Below, in pieces: positions 6,732 through 12,544 of a stretch of DNA of 12,946 bases (position 1 is the first letter of the stretch; every line of letters starts with the position of its first letter). The notes beneath the pieces are model-generated. The model was not told where the DNA came from and did not search any database. It saw only the letters and a program-made list of their open reading frames with translations. The position numbers were made by a program, and so were the translations under genes. The DNA comes from Pseudodesulfovibrio sp. Lineage in GTDB: Bacteria > Desulfobacterota > Desulfovibrionia > Desulfovibrionales > Desulfovibrionaceae. Where the stretch lies: contig JAFLJW010000217.1 in assembly GCA_022712815.1 (NCBI GenBank), positions 1 through 12,946 on the forward strand. The letters are read 5' to 3'.

Positions 6732-7520
6732 ATGGCCGTTTACCCGCCTGTGACCTTGCTGGTCCGTGACATCGACAAGTCCGCTGAATTCTATGAAAAA
6801 GCCCTTGGTTTCGGCCTTGCCTGGGATGCCTTGCTCATCGGTCCGTACGGCCAGTCCCTGCGTCTCGTCGAGGTCAGGGACACCATGCCCGGCGGCTGTG
6901 TTGTCGTGACTCTGGAGGTCTCTGATGTGGCGCGGACTGCGGACGGAATCATGAACAACGGCGGTGGCAGAGCGGAAAAGCTGCTGGGAGATGACCCCCT
7001 TTATCTCGGCCTGGATGGCGAAATGATAGCTTTGGTCGAGCGCGGATTGCCCGGCGCGGACAGAATCAAGCTCGTTGTCTACGATTTTGACGGCGTCATG
7101 ACCGATAACACTGTCACCGTTTCTCAGGACGGACAAGAATCCATCACCGCCAACCGGAGCGACGGGCTTGGGATCGGCATGATTCGCAAGCTCGGCATGA
7201 AGCAACTCATCCTGAGCACCGACATTAACCCCGTGGTCAAGGTCCGCGCAGCCAAAGTCGGGCTTGAGGCTATCCACGGAGTTGGAGACAAGGCTTCCGT
7301 GCTCCTTGAATTGGCCGACAAACACGCGATTTCCCTCGCTGAAATTCTCTACGTGGGCAATGACAGCAATGATGCCGATGCCATGGCTTTGGCCGGTTTC
7401 AAGGTTGCCCCCGCCGACGCACACCCTTCAATTTTGTCCCTTGCGGATTATATAACCGATGCTCCGGGCGGACACGGGGTTATCCGGGAACTGGCTGATG
7501 TGCTGGTGGCCGGAAGATAA
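6732..7520 (+). CDS. VOC (glyoxalase-like) domain fused to KdsC-type HAD phosphatase
   Basis: This 262-residue protein has two parts. Residues 1-105 resemble one vicinal-oxygen-chelate/glyoxalase module (TLLVRDIDKSAEFYEKALGF at the start, IALVERG at the end). Residues 108-262 are a cap-less HAD phosphatase of the KdsC type: nucleophile D118 and D120 in YDFDGVMTD, motif II S162-T163 (ILSTD), K187 in GDK, and GNDSNDADAM with D211 and D214. The ending DAPGGHGVIREL closely follows the KdsC pattern. KdsC removes the 8-phosphate of KDO-8-P in lipopolysaccharide inner-core synthesis; related enzymes act on other nonulosonic acid phosphates. KdsC proteins are about 170-190 residues, so the VOC front is an addition. 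The metal ligands of the VOC half are not obvious, so it may only bind substrate. Substrate unproven. Confidence 0.85.
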   Translation: MAVYPPVTLLVRDIDKSAEFYEKALGFGLAWDALLIGPYGQSLRLVEVRDTMPGGCVVVTLEVSDVARTADGIMNNGGGRAEKLLGDDPLYLGLDGEMIALVERGLPGADRIKLVVYDFDGVMTDNTVTVSQDGQESITANRSDGLGIGMIRKLGMKQLILSTDINPVVKVRAAKVGLEAIHGVGDKASVLLELADKHAISLAEILYVGNDSNDADAMALAGFKVAPADAHPSILSLADYITDAPGGHGVIRELADVLVAGR

Positions 7521-7729
7521 AATACATATTTTCATCTCGATCACGCGGCAACACCGCATGGCCTTGGGAAAATTCGTGTCCCGCCTCTTCAGGCGAGACC
7601 GTTAACAAGCCCCGGAGACACTTCCAAACATCACTTAATATGGCCCGTGTCTGGACTTCTTCCGTGGTTTCAGCCTAGATGTACGGACGTGTCCTGTTTG
7701 GGGCATGTGGAAAGAGTTGGGGAGAAAGC
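7521..7729 (+). other. Intergenic region before the DAC-like gene
   Basis: This 209-bp region contains the hairpin at 7578-7599 and a TAATAT hexamer at 7636-7641 that could serve as a -10 box, though no good -35 sits at the right distance. The ATG at 7679 has no ribosome binding site; the one at 7730 does. Confidence 0.35.
7578..7599 (+). terminator. Hairpin downstream of the VOC-HAD gene
   Basis: GTC-c-CGCCT-CTTC-AGGCG-a-GAC forms an 8-pair stem with one mismatch and a UUCG-like 4-nt loop, 57 bp after the stop. The following CCGTTAAC is not T-rich, so it may be an mRNA 3'-end stabiliser or a weak terminator. Confidence 0.4.
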
Positions 7730-9154
7730 ATGCCTGGAACATCTTTTGAGAACATTTGCATATTCCATATCTTAGATGGCCTTCGGGATGGGTTGTCCCA
7801 TTATTCGCAGCCGAGCCGGGCCGCCTTGATTTATGCGGAACGACCTGATTCACCGCCCCGTATTTGTGACCCCCAGGACCTTTTGGAAGGACATGAGCCA
7901 AAGTTGAGGGACTTTTACCTTTATTCAAGCAAATGGCGGAGTGATGGAGGGTCCAGCAACGAGATACGTGCTCTGGACGCAAAAGAGGCAAAGCTTGACC
8001 TTTCGGGCCTGATCTCGTTTGGGGCGCGTTCCACGGCCATGCATTATCAGATGTGGTTTACAGATCAGCATCCGGACATGTGTTCAACCGGTCCTACCAG
8101 ACGATGGCTGGAGTATGCGGCAGGACTGCTTTCTCAAAATTTCGATGCCCAAAACGTCATCAATCTGGATACTGCGGGATTCATGCTCCAGCATTGCGCC
8201 AACCACGCGGTCCGTGATTTTATCGTGGACGAGCGAAGCAAACTTGGCTGGCTGGACACCCAGATCAGGGTCTATCCTTTTTTGGATGCCGTTCTCAGCG
8301 TTTCCGGTACGCAGGAGGAAGGCGCATGGCCCAAGGGCCGTATGGTCGTGGTAGAGCCCAGCCAGCTTGAGAGCGTTCGGTTCACTTGCCGCTTCCCGGA
8401 AATGGAACAGCCCCGGCTGGTGGATTTCAAGCATGTCCGCAAGCTCTTGCAGGCCGTTGAAGACTCTGGCCGCGTGCTGGTGTCTGACGGGAAAACCGTG
8501 CTGGGCATAGCCATTGGCCCCATGCCGGGTGCGTATCTATCTGCCCAGTTCTGCGGAATACATGGTTTCTTGCGACTCAAGGATGAACTGATCTGCTCCT
8601 TTCATGATGGCCGGTTCCATTCTTCCAACCTGCGGGCCAACCTTGTCCAGCTCGAAGAGCAGATGCTCGAAACCGACATGGAGATGGAGCAGCAACACAC
8701 CTTGCTCCAGATAGTTTCCCTGCTGGTCAACCGGGTTCGTGAACGCAAGCATGGCTGCACTCTTGTCATTGATACGGGTCAGGAACAGCTTGATATGTCG
8801 GGCCAGCATTTTGATAAGCCGCTTGATTTGCAGAACAGCAGCCAGCTCAAGCTCGCCTGCTCCCTGGCCAAGCTGGACGGTGCATTGCACATAGGACGCG
8901 ACCTGAAACTCCACGGCTTTGGCTGCCTCATGGACGGAAGCAGTGTTCCGGGCGAGAACAGGGCTCGCGGCGCACGCTTCAACTCAGCCCTCAGGTTCAC
9001 GGCGGCGCATGAGGATATCGTGGTGGTGGTCGTTTCATCCGACCGGCCCGTCTCAATCATCAAAAACGGCGTAGAACTCACGGCTTTATGCCGTTTTGAT
9101 CAGATTCGCGGCCTGAGCAGGCCCCCCCTTCTTGCCGAATGGATCATGAGCTGA
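7730..9154 (+). CDS. Diadenylate cyclase (DisA_N/DAC)-domain protein with novel N-terminal region
   Basis: This 474-residue protein has a C-terminal DAC domain at about 325-460. That domain joins two ATP into c-di-AMP. Visible landmarks are RERKHGCTLVID (335-348), the catalytic DGA at 383-385, GARFNSA at 414-420 where CdaA/DisA have GTRHRAA, and VVVVVSSDRPVSIIKNG at 431-447, matching the IVVSEE-x-G-x-I-S strand pair. The D-G-A aspartate and the first arginine of the RHR motif are kept; the H and second R are F and N. Residues 1-310 are not recognised; they look globular, without signal peptide or membrane helix, and presumably sense or regulate. A glutamate/methionine-rich helix at 307-323 links the two parts. 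The start at 7730 has GGGGAG at good spacing; an in-frame ATG at 7679 lacks one. Activity is likely but not certain. Confidence 0.78.
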   Translation: MPGTSFENICIFHILDGLRDGLSHYSQPSRAALIYAERPDSPPRICDPQDLLEGHEPKLRDFYLYSSKWRSDGGSSNEIRALDAKEAKLDLSGLISFGARSTAMHYQMWFTDQHPDMCSTGPTRRWLEYAAGLLSQNFDAQNVINLDTAGFMLQHCANHAVRDFIVDERSKLGWLDTQIRVYPFLDAVLSVSGTQEEGAWPKGRMVVVEPSQLESVRFTCRFPEMEQPRLVDFKHVRKLLQAVEDSGRVLVSDGKTVLGIAIGPMPGAYLSAQFCGIHGFLRLKDELICSFHDGRFHSSNLRANLVQLEEQMLETDMEMEQQHTLLQIVSLLVNRVRERKHGCTLVIDTGQEQLDMSGQHFDKPLDLQNSSQLKLACSLAKLDGALHIGRDLKLHGFGCLMDGSSVPGENRARGARFNSALRFTAAHEDIVVVVVSSDRPVSIIKNGVELTALCRFDQIRGLSRPPLLAEWIMS

Positions 9155-9239
9155 TTTTATCTTAAGGACCTTTGCGGATGGAGCAGCCAATCCCATGACG
9201 ACCACCTGGATTTCCGATCCCTTTTTTTGAATTATAGCC

Positions 9240-9425
9240 TTGCCTGCCCTAGCGGTTTCCGGCCTGCTTGTTCAAATGATTCTGAGCCTTTTCAGTTGCT
9301 GCGGAACCTTTAAGCTACGCGGCAGGGTAGTTCATCTCAAATGGTGGATGATCCCTGCCATGAGCATGGCTTGCGGTCTGTTGTGGATGTTTGCAGTTTT
9401 GTACGTAGTGTTCCATACGGGCTAA
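9240..9425 (+). CDS. Small two-helix membrane protein, start uncertain
   Basis: The open frame encodes about 61 residues with two hydrophobic segments (LPALAVSGLLVQMILSLF, and MIPAMSMACGLLWMFAVLYV) separated by a short basic loop with CCGTFKLRGRVVHLKWW. This strongly resembles a hairpin inner-membrane protein. The start is a problem: TTG at 9240 and ATG at 9276 have no ribosome binding site. In the same frame, ATG at 9195 has GGAG 11 nt upstream but is followed after 11 codons by TGA (9228-9230), just after a run of seven T. The gene may begin upstream and be broken or recoded at the TGA. It follows the DAC-like gene closely and may be its partner. No family recognised. Confidence 0.45.
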   Translation: MPALAVSGLLVQMILSLFSCCGTFKLRGRVVHLKWWMIPAMSMACGLLWMFAVLYVVFHTG

Positions 9426-9499
9426 AAGATCGACTTAATTTTCTTCCCAATGTATAGGAAAAATTCCCAGCCTGACATCAACAGACGATAAAGAGGCAT
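9426..9499 (+). other. Short gap before the degenerate HD-GYP gene
   Basis: This 74-bp spacer has no evident terminator. It provides AAAGAGG immediately before the ATG at 9500. The stretch 9155-9499 without a confirmed gene otherwise holds only the interrupted small membrane ORF. Confidence 0.35.
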
Positions 9500-10522
9500 A
9501 TGGCGATCAAGGAAAACGTTCTGGGCGTCAAGGAAATCGACTGCTCGGACGGAATCAACACCGAAGACTACAACCAGATTGACCCTGGTATTCTGGATTG
9601 TTTTCCCCGCACCAAATATCCAGTGGACCTCTTTCATTGGAAGGAGAAAATTCGTGTTCTTTCGCCTGTTTACCATGTCGGACGTGAGATCAATCGTCAC
9701 CAGCGGGCACGGATTCGTGACCTGAGCGAAAAGGGCCTTCTGTTTTTCTCCCGCAACCAGATAGAGAACTACACGACCTGTGTGGCCGGTAACCTTGAGA
9801 CAGCCCTGAATGATCCCAACCTGACCTGGGACGAGAAGGCCGGGGTCTTCATCTGTGAATTGGGACGCAGGCAGGAGCAGATATTTCAGCATCCCATGGC
9901 TCAGGAACTGGAAGACCTGCGAAAGGCCATTGAGTCCCTGTGCGTCTATCTGGTGGAAGATTCCAATCGCATGGCCAAGATGGTGCATGATGTTCATGCA
10001 AATATTTCTTTGGAACGCAGACGGATAAACGCTTCGATCCTTGCCCTTGCGATCTATCTGCAAATGCACAAGGGTGAAATCTTCTTGGAAAATCTGGAAA
10101 TCGTGACTTTGGGATTTTTTCTCTACGATATCGGGATGTCCAGGATCTCGCCCATGATGCTTTCCAAGGTCCAGCAGCTCACGCCTCCCGAACAGCGAAC
10201 CATGCGTGAACATCCCAAGGTGGCGCTGGAGATTTTCGCCCGTCTCAACCTGACCCGGTCTGAAATCTCCGAACCAGCCAGTCAGCACCATGAGCGGATC
10301 AACGGAAGCGGCTATCCCAACAAGCTCAAGGGTGATTGCATTGGGCAACTGGGCCGTATTGCCGGAGTGGCCGACTCCTATTGTGCCATGGTCACCAGCA
10401 CTCCGCATCACAAGGGCATGCCCCCGATCAACGCTGCCGCAGAACTGGTCACCAATGTGCGCCAGTACGATCAGGTCGTTTGCCGGACCCTGGTCCGGTT
10501 CCTTCAGACGGTGAACAGGTAA
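9500..10522 (+). CDS. HD-GYP-like protein with degenerate metal site
   Basis: This 340-residue protein has an N-terminal helical region of about 150 residues (the LSEKGLLFFSRNQIENY element is common ahead of HD-GYP domains) and a C-terminal HD-GYP-like domain at about 155-335. The C-terminal hallmarks are kept: H238 in REHPKVALEI, H263-H264-E265 and GSGYP at 269-273, and D292 in VADSYCAM. However, the HD pair itself reads YD (Y209-D210 in LYDIGMSRI), and the helix that usually offers the first histidine has N178 (RINAS). Two metal ligands are therefore missing, so hydrolysis is unlikely; it may bind c-di-GMP or act as a scaffold. The start has AAAGAGG 4 nt upstream. It is separated from the DAC-like gene by the interrupted membrane ORF. 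Confidence 0.87.
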   Translation: MAIKENVLGVKEIDCSDGINTEDYNQIDPGILDCFPRTKYPVDLFHWKEKIRVLSPVYHVGREINRHQRARIRDLSEKGLLFFSRNQIENYTTCVAGNLETALNDPNLTWDEKAGVFICELGRRQEQIFQHPMAQELEDLRKAIESLCVYLVEDSNRMAKMVHDVHANISLERRRINASILALAIYLQMHKGEIFLENLEIVTLGFFLYDIGMSRISPMMLSKVQQLTPPEQRTMREHPKVALEIFARLNLTRSEISEPASQHHERINGSGYPNKLKGDCIGQLGRIAGVADSYCAMVTSTPHHKGMPPINAAAELVTNVRQYDQVVCRTLVRFLQTVNR

Positions 10523-10567
10523 ACTTCCCCCATTCCCCATTTTATTTTTTCTGATTGAACGCTTCCC

Positions 10568-10586
10568 TGATGCAATCGACGCATCA
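10568..10586. repeat. Inverted repeat in the gap before the 54-residue protein
   Basis: TGATGC and GCATCA, perfect 6-bp arms, flank a 7-nt loop. No T-run follows on either side. It could be part of a terminator for the upstream gene or a regulatory site for the small gene starting at 10648. Confidence 0.35.
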
Positions 10587-10647
10587 AGGTCATGGAATCG
10601 TCACGCACAAAGTTTAGGGTGTCCCAAATCAACAGGAGGACAGTGTC

Positions 10648-10812
10648 ATGGTTTGGCTTCCCCATAAGAAATACACCGCCGAGTACATTGCGGCTCAGTT
10701 GGCTGAAATTCGTGTGAAGGTTCGTCGTGAAACGTATCGGATGATCTTTCTCGCCACCACCGCAATCGGCATCATGGCCTTTGTTCAGGCTTCGTATATT
10801 TACGGCTCGTAA
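10648..10812 (+). CDS. 54-residue single-helix membrane protein
   Basis: The ATG at 10648 follows a near-perfect Shine-Dalgarno (AGGAGGA, 7-nt spacing), strong evidence of translation. The product starts MVWLPHKKYTAEYIAAQLAE, has a basic stretch IRVKVRRETYR at 21-31, then one hydrophobic helix at about 32-51 (MIFLATTAIGIMAFVQASY) and ends IYGS. The charge pattern predicts an inner-membrane protein with its amphipathic N-terminal part in the cytoplasm. Its last 41 bp overlap the 3' end of the convergent gene at 10772-11944. No family recognised. By position it could partner the degenerate HD-GYP protein 125 bp upstream, but that is only context. Confidence 0.72.
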   Translation: MVWLPHKKYTAEYIAAQLAEIRVKVRRETYRMIFLATTAIGIMAFVQASYIYGS

Positions 10813-11944
10813 GTCGCCGCAACAGATAAAGCAGACCGACAAAAAAGATCAGCCCCAGAACGGCGGTCAAAATGCCGGAAGGTCTAATGTCGCCCTGCTC
10901 GTCGGGATGTGCCGGTTCGTTGACGATCAGTGCGCCTGAAAGCAGCAAAACCTGTCTGGCATCGATGCCGAACCGGGCCAGAACAGTGGCGTCGGCAACA
11001 AGCTGCGGCAATGTCGGCTGGGGTAGCATCTCCTGCGGAGGTTCTCCGGCCTGAATTCGGCTGACCAGTCGAGCCAGAGCACGGCCCTGAGCTTCGCCAG
11101 TTGCCACCAGACCGCCGAGAACGCCTTTGCCGACCCATGTGTCGGTCAGGACAAAAACAGGCGCTGCGCTACGCTCAGAGAGCAACCGGACGGCCTGTTC
11201 CTCATTTACGGGCTTGCCGGTTTTGTCTTCATGAAATCCCAGAAACAATACGGCCCCGGAGATTGGAACACTGGATGCCACCGTGGCAAGAGTTTTCATG
11301 TTAAGGCCTGTGTCGTCTCCCGGTTCGTGGCCGGGAAAGAGGAGCTGTGCCCTGCCCATGTACGGTTCCATGGCCGCTTCCATTTTCTTCCTGAGCAGTT
11401 GGCTGGCCGGAGTTGAGTCCATGATGCCAACCACAAGCCGGGTGTCGGGCCGCAGGTCGAAGATCAGGTCAACAGTGTTGCGGACGTCCTGTTCCAGGGG
11501 GATGCCGGAACAATCGCCGCACTGGCTGAGCATGCCGGGTTCCGGTCTGGGCATGGAGCAGAACAGGACCGGCGCACCGACGAACAGATCATCGCGGTAC
11601 TTGCGCATAAAGGCAAAGGCGGTCTTGCCGCTGGTGATTACGGCTATGGGTGTAGTGCTGGCAGGGACAAGGGCAAGCCGTTCATACTCGGCGTCATAAT
11701 GATCTTCATTACCATTTTCGCCACCGAGATATTCCTGCCTGACGAGAACCCCGCCCCCCAGTTCGGAGGTCAAACCCTCAACGAGCTTCTGCGTCCATGG
11801 CGTAGGGCCGCTCTCCGAATGAAGGACAACGATCCCGGCAGCATGGGCCGGGTACGCAAAGAACAAGATCAGTACGAGAACAAAAGAAAGTTCCGGGAAT
11901 CGCAACCCTTTAACTCTTTGAATATACTGAGAGGACGTAAACAT
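10772..11944 (-). CDS. Membrane-tethered periplasmic ABC-type substrate-binding/sensor protein
   Basis: This 390-residue protein begins with a signal sequence (basic n-region, hydrophobic core LSFVLVLILFFAYP, likely cleavage after AHA at 33-35). The mature part starts GIVVLHSESGPTPWTQKLVEGL, the typical opening of the ABC_sub_bind-type periplasmic domain that often forms the input half of sensor kinases. It ends with a transmembrane helix at about 357-375 (LTAVLGLIFFVGLLYLL) and a basic tail of 15 residues, with no kinase, PAS or GGDEF domain. No ABC permease or ATPase gene is in the window. It is therefore more like a sensor lacking its output domain than a transport protein. A cysteine pair, C-x-x-C (SQCGDCSG), could form a disulfide. 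It is the last gene of a minus-strand group behind a kinase/receiver pair, 124 bp from the receiver. Ligand unknown. Confidence 0.8.
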   Translation of the reverse strand: MFTSSQYIQRVKGLRFPELSFVLVLILFFAYPAHAAGIVVLHSESGPTPWTQKLVEGLTSELGGGVLVRQEYLGGENGNEDHYDAEYERLALVPASTTPIAVITSGKTAFAFMRKYRDDLFVGAPVLFCSMPRPEPGMLSQCGDCSGIPLEQDVRNTVDLIFDLRPDTRLVVGIMDSTPASQLLRKKMEAAMEPYMGRAQLLFPGHEPGDDTGLNMKTLATVASSVPISGAVLFLGFHEDKTGKPVNEEQAVRLLSERSAAPVFVLTDTWVGKGVLGGLVATGEAQGRALARLVSRIQAGEPPQEMLPQPTLPQLVADATVLARFGIDARQVLLLSGALIVNEPAHPDEQGDIRPSGILTAVLGLIFFVGLLYLLRRLTSRKYTKPEQRP

Positions 11945-11948
11945 CGAC

Positions 11949-11962
11949 AGCTACCGGTAGCT
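11949..11962. promoter_or_regulatory. Perfect 14-bp palindrome at the translation start of the binding protein
   Basis: AGCTACCGGTAGCT is fully self-complementary and ends 4 bp before the ATG at 11942-11944 (minus strand). It occupies the place where a ribosome binding site should be, and no good Shine-Dalgarno is visible. It may be an operator, or a hairpin that restricts translation. On the plus strand it is followed by TTCTTTT and could act as a weak terminator in that direction. Confidence 0.45.
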
Positions 11963-12023
11963 TTCTTTTAAAAAGAGTCGCAGGGCCGCACTCGGTCTGG
12001 CTGACAGGCCGGGGTGGACGCAA

Positions 12024-12038
12024 CCGACTTTGTGTCGG
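12024..12038 (-). terminator. Hairpin downstream of the response regulator
   Basis: CCGAC and GTCGG pair around a 5-nt loop, about 30 bp after the response-regulator stop on the minus strand. It is followed by TTGCGTCC rather than a T-run, so it is a weak candidate terminator between the receiver gene and the binding-protein gene. Confidence 0.3.
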
Positions 12039-12068
12039 GAAGCAAAATCTTTCCGGGCGAGATGAGAT

Positions 12069-12497
12069 CTACCAGCCCTTTTTGGAAAGGATATCCTTTA
12101 CTTTGCCTTCGGTCTTCTTTTCGACCAGCACCATCTTTTTGGCCTGAGCCTTCTTGATTTTTTCAGTCAGGGAGTCGATGTCCGCCGGCTTTTCCATGAA
12201 GTCCATGGCACCGAGCTTCATGGCCTCGATACCTGCCTCCAGAGTGGCCTGACCGGTCAGGAGAATGACCTGCATATCGGGACGGCGAGCCTTGATGACC
12301 TTGAGCATTTCAATGCCGTTCATGCCCGGCATTTGCAGGTCAAGGACGATGGCATCGAATTCGCCTTCTTCCACGGCAGAAACGGCATCGTCAGTTGTCT
12401 GGGCCGTGCTGACTTCCATACCTCGGACACGCATCCTTTCGGACAGGTTCTCCAGGAATTCCACTTCGTCGTCGATGAGCAGTACTTTTTCAGCCAT
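12069..12497 (-). CDS. Single-domain response regulator (REC)
   Basis: This 142-residue protein has one receiver domain at about 1-120 and a lysine-rich tail with no DNA-binding or enzymatic output domain. The phosphorylation machinery is complete: acidic pair D9-D10 (LLIDDE), phospho-acceptor D53 (VLDLQMPGMNG), T81 (LLTGQ) and K103 (MEKPADI). The G-A-x-D-F-x-E-K-P ending is typical. Such stand-alone receivers act as CheY-like effectors or phosphorelay intermediates. The start is fixed by GGAG 7 nt before the ATG. The upstream gene is kinase-like and ends 47 bp before this start, so they are likely co-transcribed. The extra tail (VEKKTEGKVKDILSKK) may bind a partner. Confidence 0.93.
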   Translation of the reverse strand: MAEKVLLIDDEVEFLENLSERMRVRGMEVSTAQTTDDAVSAVEEGEFDAIVLDLQMPGMNGIEMLKVIKARRPDMQVILLTGQATLEAGIEAMKLGAMDFMEKPADIDSLTEKIKKAQAKKMVLVEKKTEGKVKDILSKKGW

Positions 12498-12510
12498 TGT
12501 ATTTCTCCTA

Positions 12511-12528
12511 AACAGTTAAAAGACTGTT
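12511..12528. repeat. Inverted repeat between the kinase-like and receiver genes
   Basis: AACAGT and ACTGTT, perfect 6-bp arms around TAAAAG, lie just upstream of the receiver's ribosome binding site. It is AT-rich, so a weak hairpin or operator is possible. Confidence 0.35.
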
Positions 12529-12544
12529 AACCTTTATGAATTTC

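Noticed and set aside
6714..7424. Minus-strand ORF (236 codons) opposite the VOC-HAD gene
   Set aside because: Shadow of a gene with intact HAD motifs.
9228..9275. Selenocysteine insertion at the in-frame TGA
   Set aside because: I found no convincing SECIS-like stem-loop directly after the TGA, and a selenocysteine at this place before a membrane helix has no known precedent to me; kept only as one option in the finding.
9422..10540. Minus-strand ORF (372 codons), longer than the plus-strand gene it overlaps
   Set aside because: The plus strand carries HHE and GSGYP motifs and a ribosome binding site; the minus product shows no family motif.
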